Assembly (NCBI GenBank): GCA_964423205.1
Contig: CAYRDX010000010.1
Span: 19,513 to 83,512, forward strand
DNA length: 64,000 nt
Reading direction: 5' to 3'
From: UBA6168 sp964423205
GTDB taxonomy: Bacteria > Bacteroidota > Bacteroidia > Chitinophagales > Saprospiraceae
A program made the position numbers and the translations under genes. The notes beneath the pieces are model-generated. The model was not told the origin of the DNA and searched no databases. It worked only from the letters and a program-made list of their open reading frames with translations. Positions within the stretch are counted from its first letter, which is position 1; each line of letters starts with the position of its first letter. This document shows positions 9,601-17,732 of this stretch, piece after piece.

Positions 9601-9751
9601 AGACCAAGGTGTTGGTTTTGTTAAAGAAGAAGTAGTAATGGGAACCGGGCTGCAATCAATGAATGCCCGTGCTCAAAAATGGAAGGGAAAATTACTCATA
9701 AAAAGTGCCCCTGGTTCAGGAACTACCATAAGCCTTACGATGCTTGTTTAG
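6689..9751 (+). CDS. reg_prop/Y_Y_Y-type sensor histidine kinase (HisKA_3)
   Basis: The 1020-residue protein starts with a signal peptide (about 1-26). A large periplasmic sensor follows with two-component propeller repeats (for example DGYLWIATGIGLIKFDG, GGLWIGTWG, DRLWVGYNGDG), normally forming two beta-propellers, then a Y_Y_Y domain (about 710-785). One transmembrane helix lies near 792-812 (WFYLLISLILILAFYSLY). The cytoplasmic part has a HisKA_3 box, RNLHDDIGSS, with the phosphorylated His at 833, and an HATPase domain with N-box ECIHNLIKYS, DQGVGF and GTGLQSM. Unlike Bacteroides hybrid systems there is no receiver or AraC domain; the partner regulator is the next gene. The ligand is unknown, perhaps a glycan or peptide fragment. 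Confidence 0.93.
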   Translation: MQFRLTAKILLVFIFHLVLLQPRSQGQERMGSFMAFSWRLGLSAGLNTYVCESSDGYLWIATGIGLIKFDGRNYHSIVAGPGSIPDNLITSIASAANGKSVWIGTLRHGVARYDTESKKFRSYSKLWNFESHTQSVNKILCFENGQVWLGTGTLGLGLFDPEKDTFQFYYPYPMIIYNNEPSQSFDITDMVQDPKDQSKIWVLCNNGIYLFDTNECEFHSYLPAGKTQYALISVDHDRKGGLWIGTWGNSMFHFDINSRKLTQLKNLSCDLQLDEGMLALDVMHMNDSTVLWSCALSGLFCYNPKTRSFRNLSPTGAIPTENGEPIEFNAISRTKNAGIFIGSKGYLFQYHPYLMRLGKTIVPAPKNPFDEIYTGKGVWDSLTKSYLIPAAGPVALLSITKDKLTPASISLDAKGLKELCQLQDGRILALGFEGKVHIYDSEKRKLSPAILQITPDYFGLEIRVDAKGLLWLLTRRNLFRIDSRNVSTIDSFSFLSFHPKVDRPFSTLYLYHLETDSKGNAWVGSNQGIWMAKPGEKQFTLFHPKNGKGEWLKDRLIKSMAIDPKDRLWVGYNGDGIDIFDTKELKPINWPQSSNLQTWQVNDLVATASGNILAPTTEGLLAVNSSSLDWQILGTEDGLNKQFMDRSIWVAPDGMIFINHGTRLNAFPESALQIQHKKLKINIIRVTVNNVEQEPVMFEKAESYLELPYYSNNISLSFAAMHWLYPFKTSYSYRLSTERDSGHWKNISEPTVQLNALQSGNYVIELKATGASSVPSLNKKLFISIMPPIWERSWFYLLISLILILAFYSLYRFRVSQLYQQLLVRDTISRNLHDDIGSSLSNIQILTELTRQNLANKEKAKSFLSRAAEDISRISEALSEIIWNVNPKYDDLQYLFARMKRHAAESFEGKGIQYELLIPEESPKFTMSMEQRRDFYLIYKECIHNLIKYSGTGFAQVHVSLEHKKVSLEVRDQGVGFVKEEVVMGTGLQSMNARAQKWKGKLLIKSAPGSGTTISLTMLV

Positions 9752-9808
9752 AACAGTACCCAATTAAGTAATAGGGTTCAATCATTTCCTGGCTTACATT
9801 TGAAGAAT

Positions 9809-10447
9809 ATGGAACAAGCAAGAATGGTTATATTCGAAGATAATGAGCGGCTTAGGCAGTCGATGGAATTACTGATGGGCAGTGATGAAGGATTTCTTGT
9901 GGTGGGCAGCTATGGCAATTTTGCACAACTGAGTACTGTACTTGCACAACAAAAACCGGACATTGCAATGGTCGATATTGATATGCCAGAAATGTCTGGA
10001 ATAGAAGCAGTTAAGGTGATTAAAGAAATCTGCCCCAATTGCCGGGTTCTGATGTTCACGGTGTTTGACGATGACGACCGCATTTTTCAAAGCATTTGCA
10101 ATGGAGCAGATGGCTACATCCTGAAAAATACTTCTCCCGTTAGAATAGTGCAGGCCTTACAAGAACTCTCTGGCGGCGGTACTCCTATGAGTCCCTTTAT
10201 TGCTCATAGGATTTTCCAACATTTCAGAAAAAGCAGTACCACATCCGACTATAATCTTACAGCAAGAGAACAGGAAATACTGAAACTTTTGGTTAAAGGG
10301 AACAGCTACAAAATGATAGCAGCCGCCTGCTTTATCTCCCTTGATACTGTCAAAAAGCATCTGAAAAATATTTACGTCAAACTCCATGTCAGCTGCGGCA
10401 CTGAAGCTGTCGCAAAAGCGCTGAAAGACAAGATTATTTCCATTTAA
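9809..10447 (+). CDS. NarL/LuxR-family response regulator
   Basis: The receiver domain (residues 1-120) has acidic residues at Glu10/Asp11, the phospho-acceptor Asp56 in MVDIDMP, and Lys near 106 in ILKNTSP. The C-terminal LuxR-type helix-turn-helix (about 145-212) contains LTAREQEILKLLVKG and DTVKKHLKNIY. An ATG at 9809 gives MEQARMVIFEDN; a TTG nine bases earlier is less likely. It lies 57 bp after the HisKA_3 kinase, the normal partner class for NarL-type regulators, so the two form a cognate pair. Its targets are not visible; the flanking secreted-protein genes (3668-6384 and 10771-11655) that share a domain are reasonable candidates (inference). Confidence 0.93.
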   Translation: MEQARMVIFEDNERLRQSMELLMGSDEGFLVVGSYGNFAQLSTVLAQQKPDIAMVDIDMPEMSGIEAVKVIKEICPNCRVLMFTVFDDDDRIFQSICNGADGYILKNTSPVRIVQALQELSGGGTPMSPFIAHRIFQHFRKSSTTSDYNLTAREQEILKLLVKGNSYKMIAAACFISLDTVKKHLKNIYVKLHVSCGTEAVAKALKDKIISI

Positions 10448-10770
10448 CTATTGTTCACAGTACCCGAAAAGGTAATTGCGGGGTCGGCTTTTCCAAATGT
10501 ATCTTTGATTTATCAAACCCGTGTAACGGGCAGTTCAATTTTCAACATCTTTTATTGCAAACGAAAAAGACCAATCTGGCCAATGGCATAGAATAGGAGT
10601 GCTTTTGTTTGCCTGACAAAACCTGCAAATATTTATCCGCTGAAAAAATTGCCACAATCCATCACGTGAATTTAGCTTTTTGTTCATAGAGCTTTAAGTG
10701 TGCTCTCTTCCCGATAATCTGACAGCTAACTATCGTAACTATTTTCTTAATTCATAAAACTTGGATTATT
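10448..10770. other. 323-bp spacer without a visible gene
   Basis: It separates the response regulator from the secreted two-domain protein. I see no gene, hairpin or repeat family that occurs elsewhere in the window. A promoter for the next gene is expected here but was not located. Confidence 0.4.
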
Positions 10771-11655
10771 ATGAAAAGTGCTTCAATTTCATTAGTCAAA
10801 CCCTTTCTGCTTTTATTTTTAGTACACTTCTTGGCCCCCCAGGTTGTGGTCGCTACTCCTGTACAGATCACCATGATAACTGGGGGTGATGATTTGCGCG
10901 GCAGTGGCAACCAAGCTTACATCACGATCAACTACGCAGATGGGACTACTTCGCATGAATATCCTCTGGGTGGCGGTTTTGCCAGAAATTATACTGTGAC
11001 GAAATCAATACATTTGCTAAAGAATATCACCTCTTTGACGGAAATAAAGAATGTTGTGCTTCGCCATGATGGCTCTCCACGTACTGGTTTCCCGGCTGAT
11101 ACCTACGACAACTGGGATTTAAAAACATTGAAAATCTCATTGACAATTGGTTCCCGTAGTGAAATGCTCATTGACGAAACAGGCAACCCCTTGGTTCGCT
11201 TTACCGGACAATTGCGCAACATGACCTTCACCCCAAAGTCAGGTGCAAGTTCAGTTCCACCCAAAACCTCCACTTTAAAGGTTTTTTTGACAACCGGTTC
11301 CGATGACCTGCGTGGTGGAAACAGTGCTTATTTGACGGTCAATTATACGAATGGGACAAGTTCGCCTGAATTTAATTTGGGCGGCGGCTTTGGTCAAAAC
11401 TCTTTGAAAACAGTGCCAATCAACCTCGGCAATGCTTTGGCCGATGTGTCTGAAATTAAAAGCATCACAGTTCGCCACGACGGCAGTCCCCGGGCAGGCC
11501 AACCTTTCGATACTTATGACAACTGGGATATGCAATCGATACGGATTGCTCTTGTTTTCACGACAGGGGTGGAACGAAATGTAATCAACAAAAACGGCAA
11601 TCCATTAGTAAGGTACACAGGTCAATTGCGCACAAGTAACTGGCTAAGGGAATGA
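10771..11655 (+). CDS. secreted protein with two copies of the GGDDLRG beta domain
   Basis: A signal peptide (about 1-29) is followed by two repeats of the same domain, about residues 31-152 and 168-294. Each starts with TGGDDLRG or TGSDDLRG, has GGGF near the middle, then VRHDGSPR, TYDNWDL or TYDNWDM, and ends GNPLVR with TGQLR. The same domain closes the cysteine-protease-like protein at 3668-4873. The D-x-N-W-D-L motif before a hydrophobic strand recalls PLAT/LH2 domains that bind lipids or proteins, but the link is only suggestive. With no catalytic domain, the protein may be a binding or matrix component. It follows the kinase/regulator pair on the same strand. Confidence 0.8.
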   Translation: MKSASISLVKPFLLLFLVHFLAPQVVVATPVQITMITGGDDLRGSGNQAYITINYADGTTSHEYPLGGGFARNYTVTKSIHLLKNITSLTEIKNVVLRHDGSPRTGFPADTYDNWDLKTLKISLTIGSRSEMLIDETGNPLVRFTGQLRNMTFTPKSGASSVPPKTSTLKVFLTTGSDDLRGGNSAYLTVNYTNGTSSPEFNLGGGFGQNSLKTVPINLGNALADVSEIKSITVRHDGSPRAGQPFDTYDNWDMQSIRIALVFTTGVERNVINKNGNPLVRYTGQLRTSNWLRE

Positions 11656-11734
11656 TTCCCAGTTAGGGTTCTACTGTCTGGCCGTGGTATTACACCGTGA
11701 GTCTCAAAAATTCAGGATTGGGCTTAGCTCCTAA

Positions 11735-11786
11735 CCGCAATGCAGCACCCTGCCGGTAAAATCTGAAATAGGGTGCTGCATTACGG
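11735..11786. terminator. 17-bp-stem hairpin after the two-domain secreted gene
   Basis: CCGCAATGCAGCACCCT at 11735-11751 pairs with AGGGTGCTGCATTACGG at 11770-11786, with one mismatch and an 18-nt loop. It lies 80 bp past the stop codon at 11655. No T-run follows, so it may be an RNA-stabilising stem, a factor-dependent terminator or a repeat element rather than an intrinsic terminator. Confidence 0.5.
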
Positions 11787-12105
11787 TCATCAGGAGGTCT
11801 ATTAGGTTACCACTACCCAACTCGAAGAGTTTTTGACCAATGGAGCGGAGGGTCTGTGACCTATAGTCTTCGACCTTGCTAAGGTAAAAGAGGCTGCGCT
11901 TGTAGATAAATACTTTAGCGCCACATTTTTTGAAAATTGACTACTTAATCCCTGTATTTACTGGGGTGATGTGTCGAAGGTTGCTTTAAAAGTGTCAAAG
12001 TTAAATCATTACCAATCGCGTACTCGATAATTCACCCCAAAAAACCAGTATATCAAACTATTTTTTTCGGAACACCGGATACCCGCTTAACACAAATCTG
12101 CAATT
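11787..12105. other. 319-bp spacer, no gene seen
   Basis: The spacer holds AGATAAATACTTTAG near 11904, nearly the same as a sequence near 844 upstream of the membrane-protein gene at 973. Both might be promoter -7 regions, but the match to TANNTTTG is imperfect. Nothing else is recognised. Confidence 0.35.
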
Positions 12106-12969
12106 ATGACCAATCCACAAAGGCCCTTCGTCTGGATTTTCATTAGTATTTCCTTCACCTTATTTCCCCTAATAGGCGTAAGCCAGGGCACACCCGATAG
12201 TCGTATTTGTAATTGCTTTGCAGAACCGGTACCAGCAAACTTTATGAATGGCACAAAAGCCGTCTATGGAACTGTAGGTATTTTTCTAAGCTCCGATACA
12301 GAATTGCCCCCAAAACAATCTGAGCCCGTAAGATTTACTGTTCCGCTAATCCGGTCGAAACAAGGTTGCCAGTCGTGGTACAGTATCTTCATTACTGACG
12401 AATTAAACAGGAAAGTATTTGAGTCAGCCGGTACCAGCAATGAAATAAGCTATTCATTCCCCGATTGTGAAAGGACTTATCACGTTGTACTGATGGCTTA
12501 TAGTAAATCAGCAAATAGTGGTGATGGGAATTGCTCAAGGAGGCTAAACTTCAGGGTTAAACCAAAATGCAATTCCAAAATATGCGACTGCTCACCAGAT
12601 AGTAAAAGTGCTCCTTATTCAATCAATGCTGAAGTGAAATGCCTTGGCAGGGAATTAAACCTTTACAAACATGTCTTAAAATTTGGTATAACCAATAAGT
12701 CTGATTGCCTGCTAAGCATCCATTCGATATCAATGATGAATCAAACTATTGAAGTCCCTTCTAACAGCATTGGGCCAAAAGGCAATCTTACCGGCTTATC
12801 TTTGGGGTTTAATGTAAATCCTGAGCATACGCTGCAAACTTTTGACGTAAAGGTAAATACAGTTATTTTGTATAGCCTCAATGGAAGAAAATGCACAGAA
12901 CAAATTGATTTGAAATATGCGGGATGCATCACTCCCGTCAGTCCACTCCCCGCCCAAAGAAGAAATTAA
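12106..12969 (+). CDS. hypothetical secreted Cys-rich protein
   Basis: This 287-residue protein has a signal peptide (about 1-27, ending GVSQG). Two similar halves can be seen: each begins with a Cys pair motif (ICNCF near residue 35 and ICDCS near 161) and contains further Cys residues, suggesting disulfide-linked beta domains. Phrases such as KQGCQSWYSIFITDELN and SDCLLSIHSISMMNQ occupy matching places in the two halves. No family is recognised. It has long non-coding stretches before it and faces the nrfHA operon tail-to-tail. Confidence 0.7.
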   Translation: MTNPQRPFVWIFISISFTLFPLIGVSQGTPDSRICNCFAEPVPANFMNGTKAVYGTVGIFLSSDTELPPKQSEPVRFTVPLIRSKQGCQSWYSIFITDELNRKVFESAGTSNEISYSFPDCERTYHVVLMAYSKSANSGDGNCSRRLNFRVKPKCNSKICDCSPDSKSAPYSINAEVKCLGRELNLYKHVLKFGITNKSDCLLSIHSISMMNQTIEVPSNSIGPKGNLTGLSLGFNVNPEHTLQTFDVKVNTVILYSLNGRKCTEQIDLKYAGCITPVSPLPAQRRN

Positions 12970-13106
12970 TCTCTTGTTAGTTTGTATGATTATGTTGAGT
13001 CTGTTGGAACTCTATCTTTGGTACTATGTGATGTCAAGTGGGTAAAAGAAAACATTGCAAATGCTGAGTCAAAAATCAGAAAACGCAAGAGCTGACTGAC
13101 TTTTAA

Positions 13107-13160
13107 GGAAAAAAATTGCCACCAAACACAAATACCTGATTCGTGAAATGGTGGCAATTT
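13107..13160 (-). terminator. intrinsic terminator of nrfHA
   Basis: Read on the minus strand, AAATTGCCACCA (13149-13160) pairs with TGGTGGCAATTT (13113-13124) around a 24-nt loop and is followed by a run of T. It lies about 50 bp beyond the nrfA stop codon, the expected place for a rho-independent terminator. Confidence 0.65.
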
Positions 13161-13207
13161 CATTATGTGGAATTGCTTCCGCTATTCAATGTTTACTGCT
13201 GCCTGTA

Positions 13208-14698
13208 CTACTGCTTAGCCATCCTTGCTGCAGCCTCAGCATTCCACTTCGGAACCAGATCATCGAGAAATTTTTGTTTTTCAGCTTTCAATGATTGCAT
13301 ATCCAGTCCAACAAGGCGCTGTGCATCGGCTTTTGTTTTAATGTTTGGGTAAGGCACATCTCCCTTGAAGCCTTTTGAAGTCAGCAATTTTGCCAGTTTT
13401 ATACGGGCTTCCTGTGTATATGCGATGCCCTGACTGATTACCCTTCCACTTTCGACAGGCGCATGGAAGGAGTTACCGTGACCACAGGCCACATAGTCCC
13501 ATCTCCACTGCCCTTTCCTGATGTCCTGAAGAATAGCAGCCATTTCGGCCTCCGTCGCACCCAAATCCCAGCACTGCTTCGCTTCGAAGTGAGCCCTGAC
13601 CAGCAGTTCTTCCAGTTTGTCCTGATTTTCCTTGAGTTTGTCCTGGCGGTCGTACACATTTTTCAGAAGCATTTCAGTTTCAGCTTTATGGCAAACCTGG
13701 CAGGAATTTGATGGACTCTTTAGCGGCGACATGATGTGGTGGTTGGTGAATTTCTGGCCACCTTCTGTTTTATACGGCATGTGGCAGTCAGCGCAGGATA
13801 CTCCTCTTTCAGCGTGTATGCCAGTGTTGAACACTTCAAATTCGGTGTGCTGGGCTTTAATCATCGGGGCCTTGCTGATGGCATGAGTCCAGTCAGAGAA
13901 CTGAATGTCGTCGTAGAATTTTTCCATCTGTTCCACCGTGAAGCCGTTGTCCCATGGGAATGTGAGGTACTTGATGCCTTCTTTGCCGGGTATTTTGTCG
14001 TTGAAATAATATTCCACATGGCATTGAGCACACACCAATGAACGCATTTCGTTGCGGGTGGCTTTTGAAATGTCTTTACCCATGCGCTGATAAGCTTCAA
14101 CGAGGGCAGGCCGTGTGATTTTCAGATTCATGGATTTGGCATCATGACAGTCAGCACAACCAATGGAATTAGTGACTTCATGGCCTTTTGAAGCCCATTT
14201 ACCTTTGTAAAACTCATCCACACCCATTTGATTCATCAGTCTCGGAACATCGGTTGACTTACAGGTCCAACAGGTGGATGGCATGGGACCGTCCTCTGCA
14301 TTCAATGGGCCACCTGTCCTCAATGTATTACGTGTATCTTCCACTGCATAAAAGTGTCCCCTTCCCTGATTATAGTCTCTGGCAAAACCAAACCCGGCGA
14401 ATAGTACAACAAGCCTGGGGTTCATTTCCAGCATGTCGGTTTTGGCGTTGGTGAGGTGTTTGGAAGCGAATGTAGTATCGGCACTAGCGTAATACGATTC
14501 AAATTCTCTGGGATAAACCTGTCCCCAAACTTCATTTCTCGATTCAAATTCATCTATCGTCACCGGAGGCGAGTAGGCGTATTTAGCTTCAGCCTTGCGT
14601 TCCACTATCGATGAAATCACGATACCCAGTATGAAAACGAGTATTAAGGATGTTGAAAACATCATCCAATTCATCCATGGTTTTCTTCTCTTTGTCAT
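13208..14698 (-). CDS. nrfA: ammonia-forming cytochrome c nitrite reductase, catalytic subunit
   Basis: NrfA reduces nitrite to ammonium with six electrons in the periplasm. The 496-residue product has an N-terminal membrane anchor or uncleaved signal (about 12-32). It has the five heme sites: CWTCK near 143-147, the hallmark lysine-ligated active-site heme, then CADCH (181), CAQCH (223), CADCH (302) and CQVCH (333). KAQHTEF near 281-287 carries the conserved active-site His. The ATG at 14698 is preferred to a TTG at 14707, which would overlap nrfH. Upstream by 5 bp is nrfH, and a terminator follows, so this is a complete two-gene operon for respiratory or detoxifying nitrite ammonification. 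Confidence 0.97.
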   Translation of the reverse strand: MTKRRKPWMNWMMFSTSLILVFILGIVISSIVERKAEAKYAYSPPVTIDEFESRNEVWGQVYPREFESYYASADTTFASKHLTNAKTDMLEMNPRLVVLFAGFGFARDYNQGRGHFYAVEDTRNTLRTGGPLNAEDGPMPSTCWTCKSTDVPRLMNQMGVDEFYKGKWASKGHEVTNSIGCADCHDAKSMNLKITRPALVEAYQRMGKDISKATRNEMRSLVCAQCHVEYYFNDKIPGKEGIKYLTFPWDNGFTVEQMEKFYDDIQFSDWTHAISKAPMIKAQHTEFEVFNTGIHAERGVSCADCHMPYKTEGGQKFTNHHIMSPLKSPSNSCQVCHKAETEMLLKNVYDRQDKLKENQDKLEELLVRAHFEAKQCWDLGATEAEMAAILQDIRKGQWRWDYVACGHGNSFHAPVESGRVISQGIAYTQEARIKLAKLLTSKGFKGDVPYPNIKTKADAQRLVGLDMQSLKAEKQKFLDDLVPKWNAEAAARMAKQ

Positions 14699-14703
14699 TG
14701 CTT

Positions 14704-15306
14704 TCAATTTTTATCGTTGTTGATTTTAGTGTATTCTTTTAACCAGTCAGGCAAAGTGTTTTGATGCTCCATTGGCACCTTACCGTAGTATTTTACTGTG
14801 GAAAGGCTGTTGGATTTTCCATGTGGAACTTCCTGGTGACAAGACCAGCATTTCCTTTCGGTGCGGTCTTCCTTGTGGTCAGAAATCAGGTTAGACAACC
14901 TACCGTCGGTAACCTGGTCTTCATGGCAGCGCACGCAATTTTGTTGCACAACAGCTATTCCTGCTTCTTTCATCCTGATAACTTCGGGTTCATTGCGGAG
15001 CAAGAAAGCTGTAGAATGATTAAAGCCATCTTTTGCTTTAAAAGCGTACTTTTTAAGAAAGTTCTCCTGGGGTACATGGCAATCATTGCAATTAGCCCAT
15101 TCCCGATGTGAACTGTTTTGCCAGGTAGCAAACTGAGGAGTCATGACGTGGCAATTGACGCAGGTTTTAGGGTCTTCAGACAAATAAGACACAGCTTTTG
15201 ACTCTATGAGCAGGTAAAAAAACAATCCAACCAAAGCACCGGAGATAATTAATCCCGGGACGAGCCATTCTTGTGGTGGAATCAGAAATCGAATCAGTTT
15301 AGTCAT
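14704..15306 (-). CDS. nrfH: cytochrome c nitrite reductase small subunit (quinol dehydrogenase)
   Basis: NrfH is a membrane-anchored tetraheme cytochrome of the NapC/NirT family that takes electrons from menaquinol and passes them to NrfA. The 200-residue product has one transmembrane helix (about 15-35) and four heme motifs: CVNCH (49), CNDCH (73), CVRCH (124) and CWSCH (153). CVNCH followed by M-T-P matches the Met-ligated first heme of NrfH. It is the promoter-proximal gene of the nrfHA operon, with a likely promoter at 15344-15373. No nrf assembly genes or FNR/NsrR-like regulator gene is adjacent. Confidence 0.96.
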   Translation of the reverse strand: MTKLIRFLIPPQEWLVPGLIISGALVGLFFYLLIESKAVSYLSEDPKTCVNCHVMTPQFATWQNSSHREWANCNDCHVPQENFLKKYAFKAKDGFNHSTAFLLRNEPEVIRMKEAGIAVVQQNCVRCHEDQVTDGRLSNLISDHKEDRTERKCWSCHQEVPHGKSNSLSTVKYYGKVPMEHQNTLPDWLKEYTKINNDKN

Positions 15307-15343
15307 GTGCTTTATATTTCAGACATAGTTGTCTTTTATGGCG

Positions 15344-15373
15344 CAAAGATTTTGAAAGGGCGAAAAAATCAAA
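15344..15373 (-). promoter_or_regulatory. candidate Bacteroidota promoter of nrfHA
   Basis: On the minus strand a TTTG (15370-15373) is separated by 18 bp from AATCTTTG (15344-15351), close to the Bacteroidota consensus TTTG-N19-21-TANNTTTG with one base off in the -7 box. The nrfH start lies 38 bp downstream. Confidence 0.5.
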
Positions 15374-15701
15374 CAAAGAATTGACAGGAAAAGAGGTGAC
15401 TTTTATCAGGTTAAAAAATTTAATTTGGAATACATACAAAGAATTACGAATTGCCGAAAGTAAATTGCACCACATCACTTATTGATGCCCAAATATTTGT
15501 ATACGCACTTAAATACAAAATCAGACTAAAGGCCAATCCCAACACAGTTCATTAGGGATATTAGCCCCTTTTCATACCTGCAAATCACACTCAATGGAGC
15601 ATATTTATGTCTGTTTTTAAAAAATGATAATATTGACTGACCATTAGAATCGTGTCTATGATAAATTGGCTCAGGTTTTACCACCTTTATACTTCTGCGG
15701 C
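15374..15701. other. 328-bp divergent spacer between nrfHA and the GH97 gene
   Basis: No gene seen. Near its right end, TTG at 15666-15668 and TACTTCTG about 21 bp further resemble a -33/-7 pair for the GH97 gene, but would leave a leader of only a few bases, so the match is doubtful. Confidence 0.35.
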
Positions 15702-17714
15702 ATGAAAAAAAGTTTTTTATTATTCCTGGTACTATCCTCCTTCTGCTCTTGCACATCTATTTCGCCTAAAATAATTCAGGTAAAATCACCTGATGGCGAC
15801 ATTGTGCTGAGTTTTGATAACAGGGAAAAACGGATGGTTTATTCCGTCAATTTCAAAGGCAAGGAAATTATCAGTCCTTCCCTTCTTGGTTTTGACCTTG
15901 AGCATCAAAAAAGCCTTCAGGATTCTTTGGTCATCGTTGAATACAAAACAAGTAGTTATGACCAAACATGGGAACAGCCCTGGGGAGAGGAGCGGTATAT
16001 CAATGAGCAATATAATGAAATCAAACTCCTTCTGGCTGAACAAGGAATTAGTGCCCGAAAGATTGAATTGGTTTTCCGGGTTTTTGACGATGGTGTAGGT
16101 TTCAGGTTCTTCTTCCCGGAACAGGAGCATCTTTCAGATTTTGTCATTCTGGCAGAAAATACTGAATTCAACTTTACCGCCAACCACAAGGCCTGGTGGA
16201 TTAAAGCGTTTCAACCCGAACGGTATGAATATCTGTACCGTAGCAGCGGATTAAATGAAATCGATAGTTTTGCGCACACACCTTTAACCATGGAGACCGC
16301 TGACGGTCTTTATTTAAGCATTCATGAAGCTGAATTAACCGATTATGCTTCAATGACATTAAAACCTTCAGGACAAAACGGCCTGCAAAGTGAACTTACT
16401 CCGCTTTCCGATGGCACTAAAGTCAAAATTTCCACTCCCTGCCAAACACCATGGAGAACCATTCAGATAGCTGAAAAACCGGGTGATTTGATAACTTCCT
16501 ATCTCTCTCTGAACCTAAATCCACCCAACCAATTGGGAGATGTCACCTGGATAAAACCTCAGAAGTATATTGGAATTTGGTGGGGCATGCACATTGGATT
16601 GTGGACTTTTTGGTACAGTGACAAACATGGGGCGACCACAGAAAGGGCAAAACAATACATTGATTTTGCGGCGGAAAATGGATTCGGGGAAATACTGGTG
16701 GAAGGCTGGAATACTGGCTGGCGGGCTGGACCTGATTGGTACCTCGACGACGGTGCCAATATCAATCACACCCAAACTACAACTGATTACGACATCAATG
16801 CTGTTCAGAATTATGCTCAATCCAGAGGAGTAAGCCTTCAGATGTATTATGAGACTATGGCCAATACCAGAAATTTCCTCAGTCAAATTGACAGTGCTTT
16901 TGCAATGGCAAAACGATTGGGCATTCATACCGCGAAAATCGGACAAGTTGGGAGCAGAATGGATTTGAAAGAATACCATCACAGCCAGTATGGTGTCCAA
17001 TATTACCGCGAAGTGCCCAGGAAGGCAGCGGAATATCAGATTGCAGTCAATTTTCATGAGCCTATAAAAGATACCGGAGAACGAAGAACTTTCCCCAATA
17101 TGCTCACCAGAGAAGGTTCCCGCGGCACCGAGTATGATGCCTGGAGTGGTGATGGAGGCAATCCCCCTGAACATACCTGCATTCTTCCGTTTACCCGGCT
17201 GTTATCAGGGCCTATGGATTTTACTCCGGGCATCTTTGAGATGGACATTCCTGGTAGACCTAAAAACCATGTCAATACTACCCTTGCCAAGCAACTGGCT
17301 CTGTACGTTGTTATTTACAGCCCCCTGCAAATGGCTGCTGACCTGATCGAAAACTATCGCAATCAACCGGCCCTGCAGTTTATTAAAGAAGTACCTGTCG
17401 ATTGGGAAACCACTAAAGTATTGGATGCCAAAATAGGAGACTTTATCATCACAGCCAGAAAAGACAGAAACTCTGAGGACTGGTATGTTGGTGGCATCAC
17501 CGATGAATTCGCCAGAAATATCGCAATCAAACTGGATTTTTTGCCTAAGGACAAACCATACAAGGCTCATATCTACCGGGACGGGCCTGATGCTGATTAC
17601 CAGACAAATCCCAAGGCCATCAAAATAGATTCAATAAGTGTAAGTTATCGGGACTCTTTGCCAGTTAAAATGGCTAGAGGAGGAGGTTTTGCCATAAGAT
17701 TTGAAGCTGAATAG
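15702..17714 (+). CDS. GH97 alpha-glucosidase (SusB-like), lipoprotein
   Basis: The protein is 670 residues from the ATG at 15702. A Cys-ended signal (LSSFCSC) makes it a likely lipoprotein. An N-terminal beta-super-sandwich (to about 270) precedes the barrel, with the family segments GIWWGMHIGLWTF, EGWNTGW, NFHEPIKDTGERRTFPN and SRGTEYDAWSG. Where retaining GH97 enzymes have the nucleophile in a KVDF-type segment, this one has AKIGQVGSRMD, as in SusB, so an inverting alpha-glucosidase using several Glu residues is more likely (inference). It should act on maltooligosaccharides in the periplasm or at the surface. No susCD pair is adjacent. A convergent deacetylase gene ends 19 bp away. Confidence 0.92.
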   Translation: MKKSFLLFLVLSSFCSCTSISPKIIQVKSPDGDIVLSFDNREKRMVYSVNFKGKEIISPSLLGFDLEHQKSLQDSLVIVEYKTSSYDQTWEQPWGEERYINEQYNEIKLLLAEQGISARKIELVFRVFDDGVGFRFFFPEQEHLSDFVILAENTEFNFTANHKAWWIKAFQPERYEYLYRSSGLNEIDSFAHTPLTMETADGLYLSIHEAELTDYASMTLKPSGQNGLQSELTPLSDGTKVKISTPCQTPWRTIQIAEKPGDLITSYLSLNLNPPNQLGDVTWIKPQKYIGIWWGMHIGLWTFWYSDKHGATTERAKQYIDFAAENGFGEILVEGWNTGWRAGPDWYLDDGANINHTQTTTDYDINAVQNYAQSRGVSLQMYYETMANTRNFLSQIDSAFAMAKRLGIHTAKIGQVGSRMDLKEYHHSQYGVQYYREVPRKAAEYQIAVNFHEPIKDTGERRTFPNMLTREGSRGTEYDAWSGDGGNPPEHTCILPFTRLLSGPMDFTPGIFEMDIPGRPKNHVNTTLAKQLALYVVIYSPLQMAADLIENYRNQPALQFIKEVPVDWETTKVLDAKIGDFIITARKDRNSEDWYVGGITDEFARNIAIKLDFLPKDKPYKAHIYRDGPDADYQTNPKAIKIDSISVSYRDSLPVKMARGGGFAIRFEAE

Positions 17715-17732
17715 TCCTTTGCTTATGAAACT

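Noticed and set aside
16515..17174. 219-codon minus-strand frame inside the GH97 gene
   Set aside because: Antisense of a well-supported GH97 sequence with no family features of its own.
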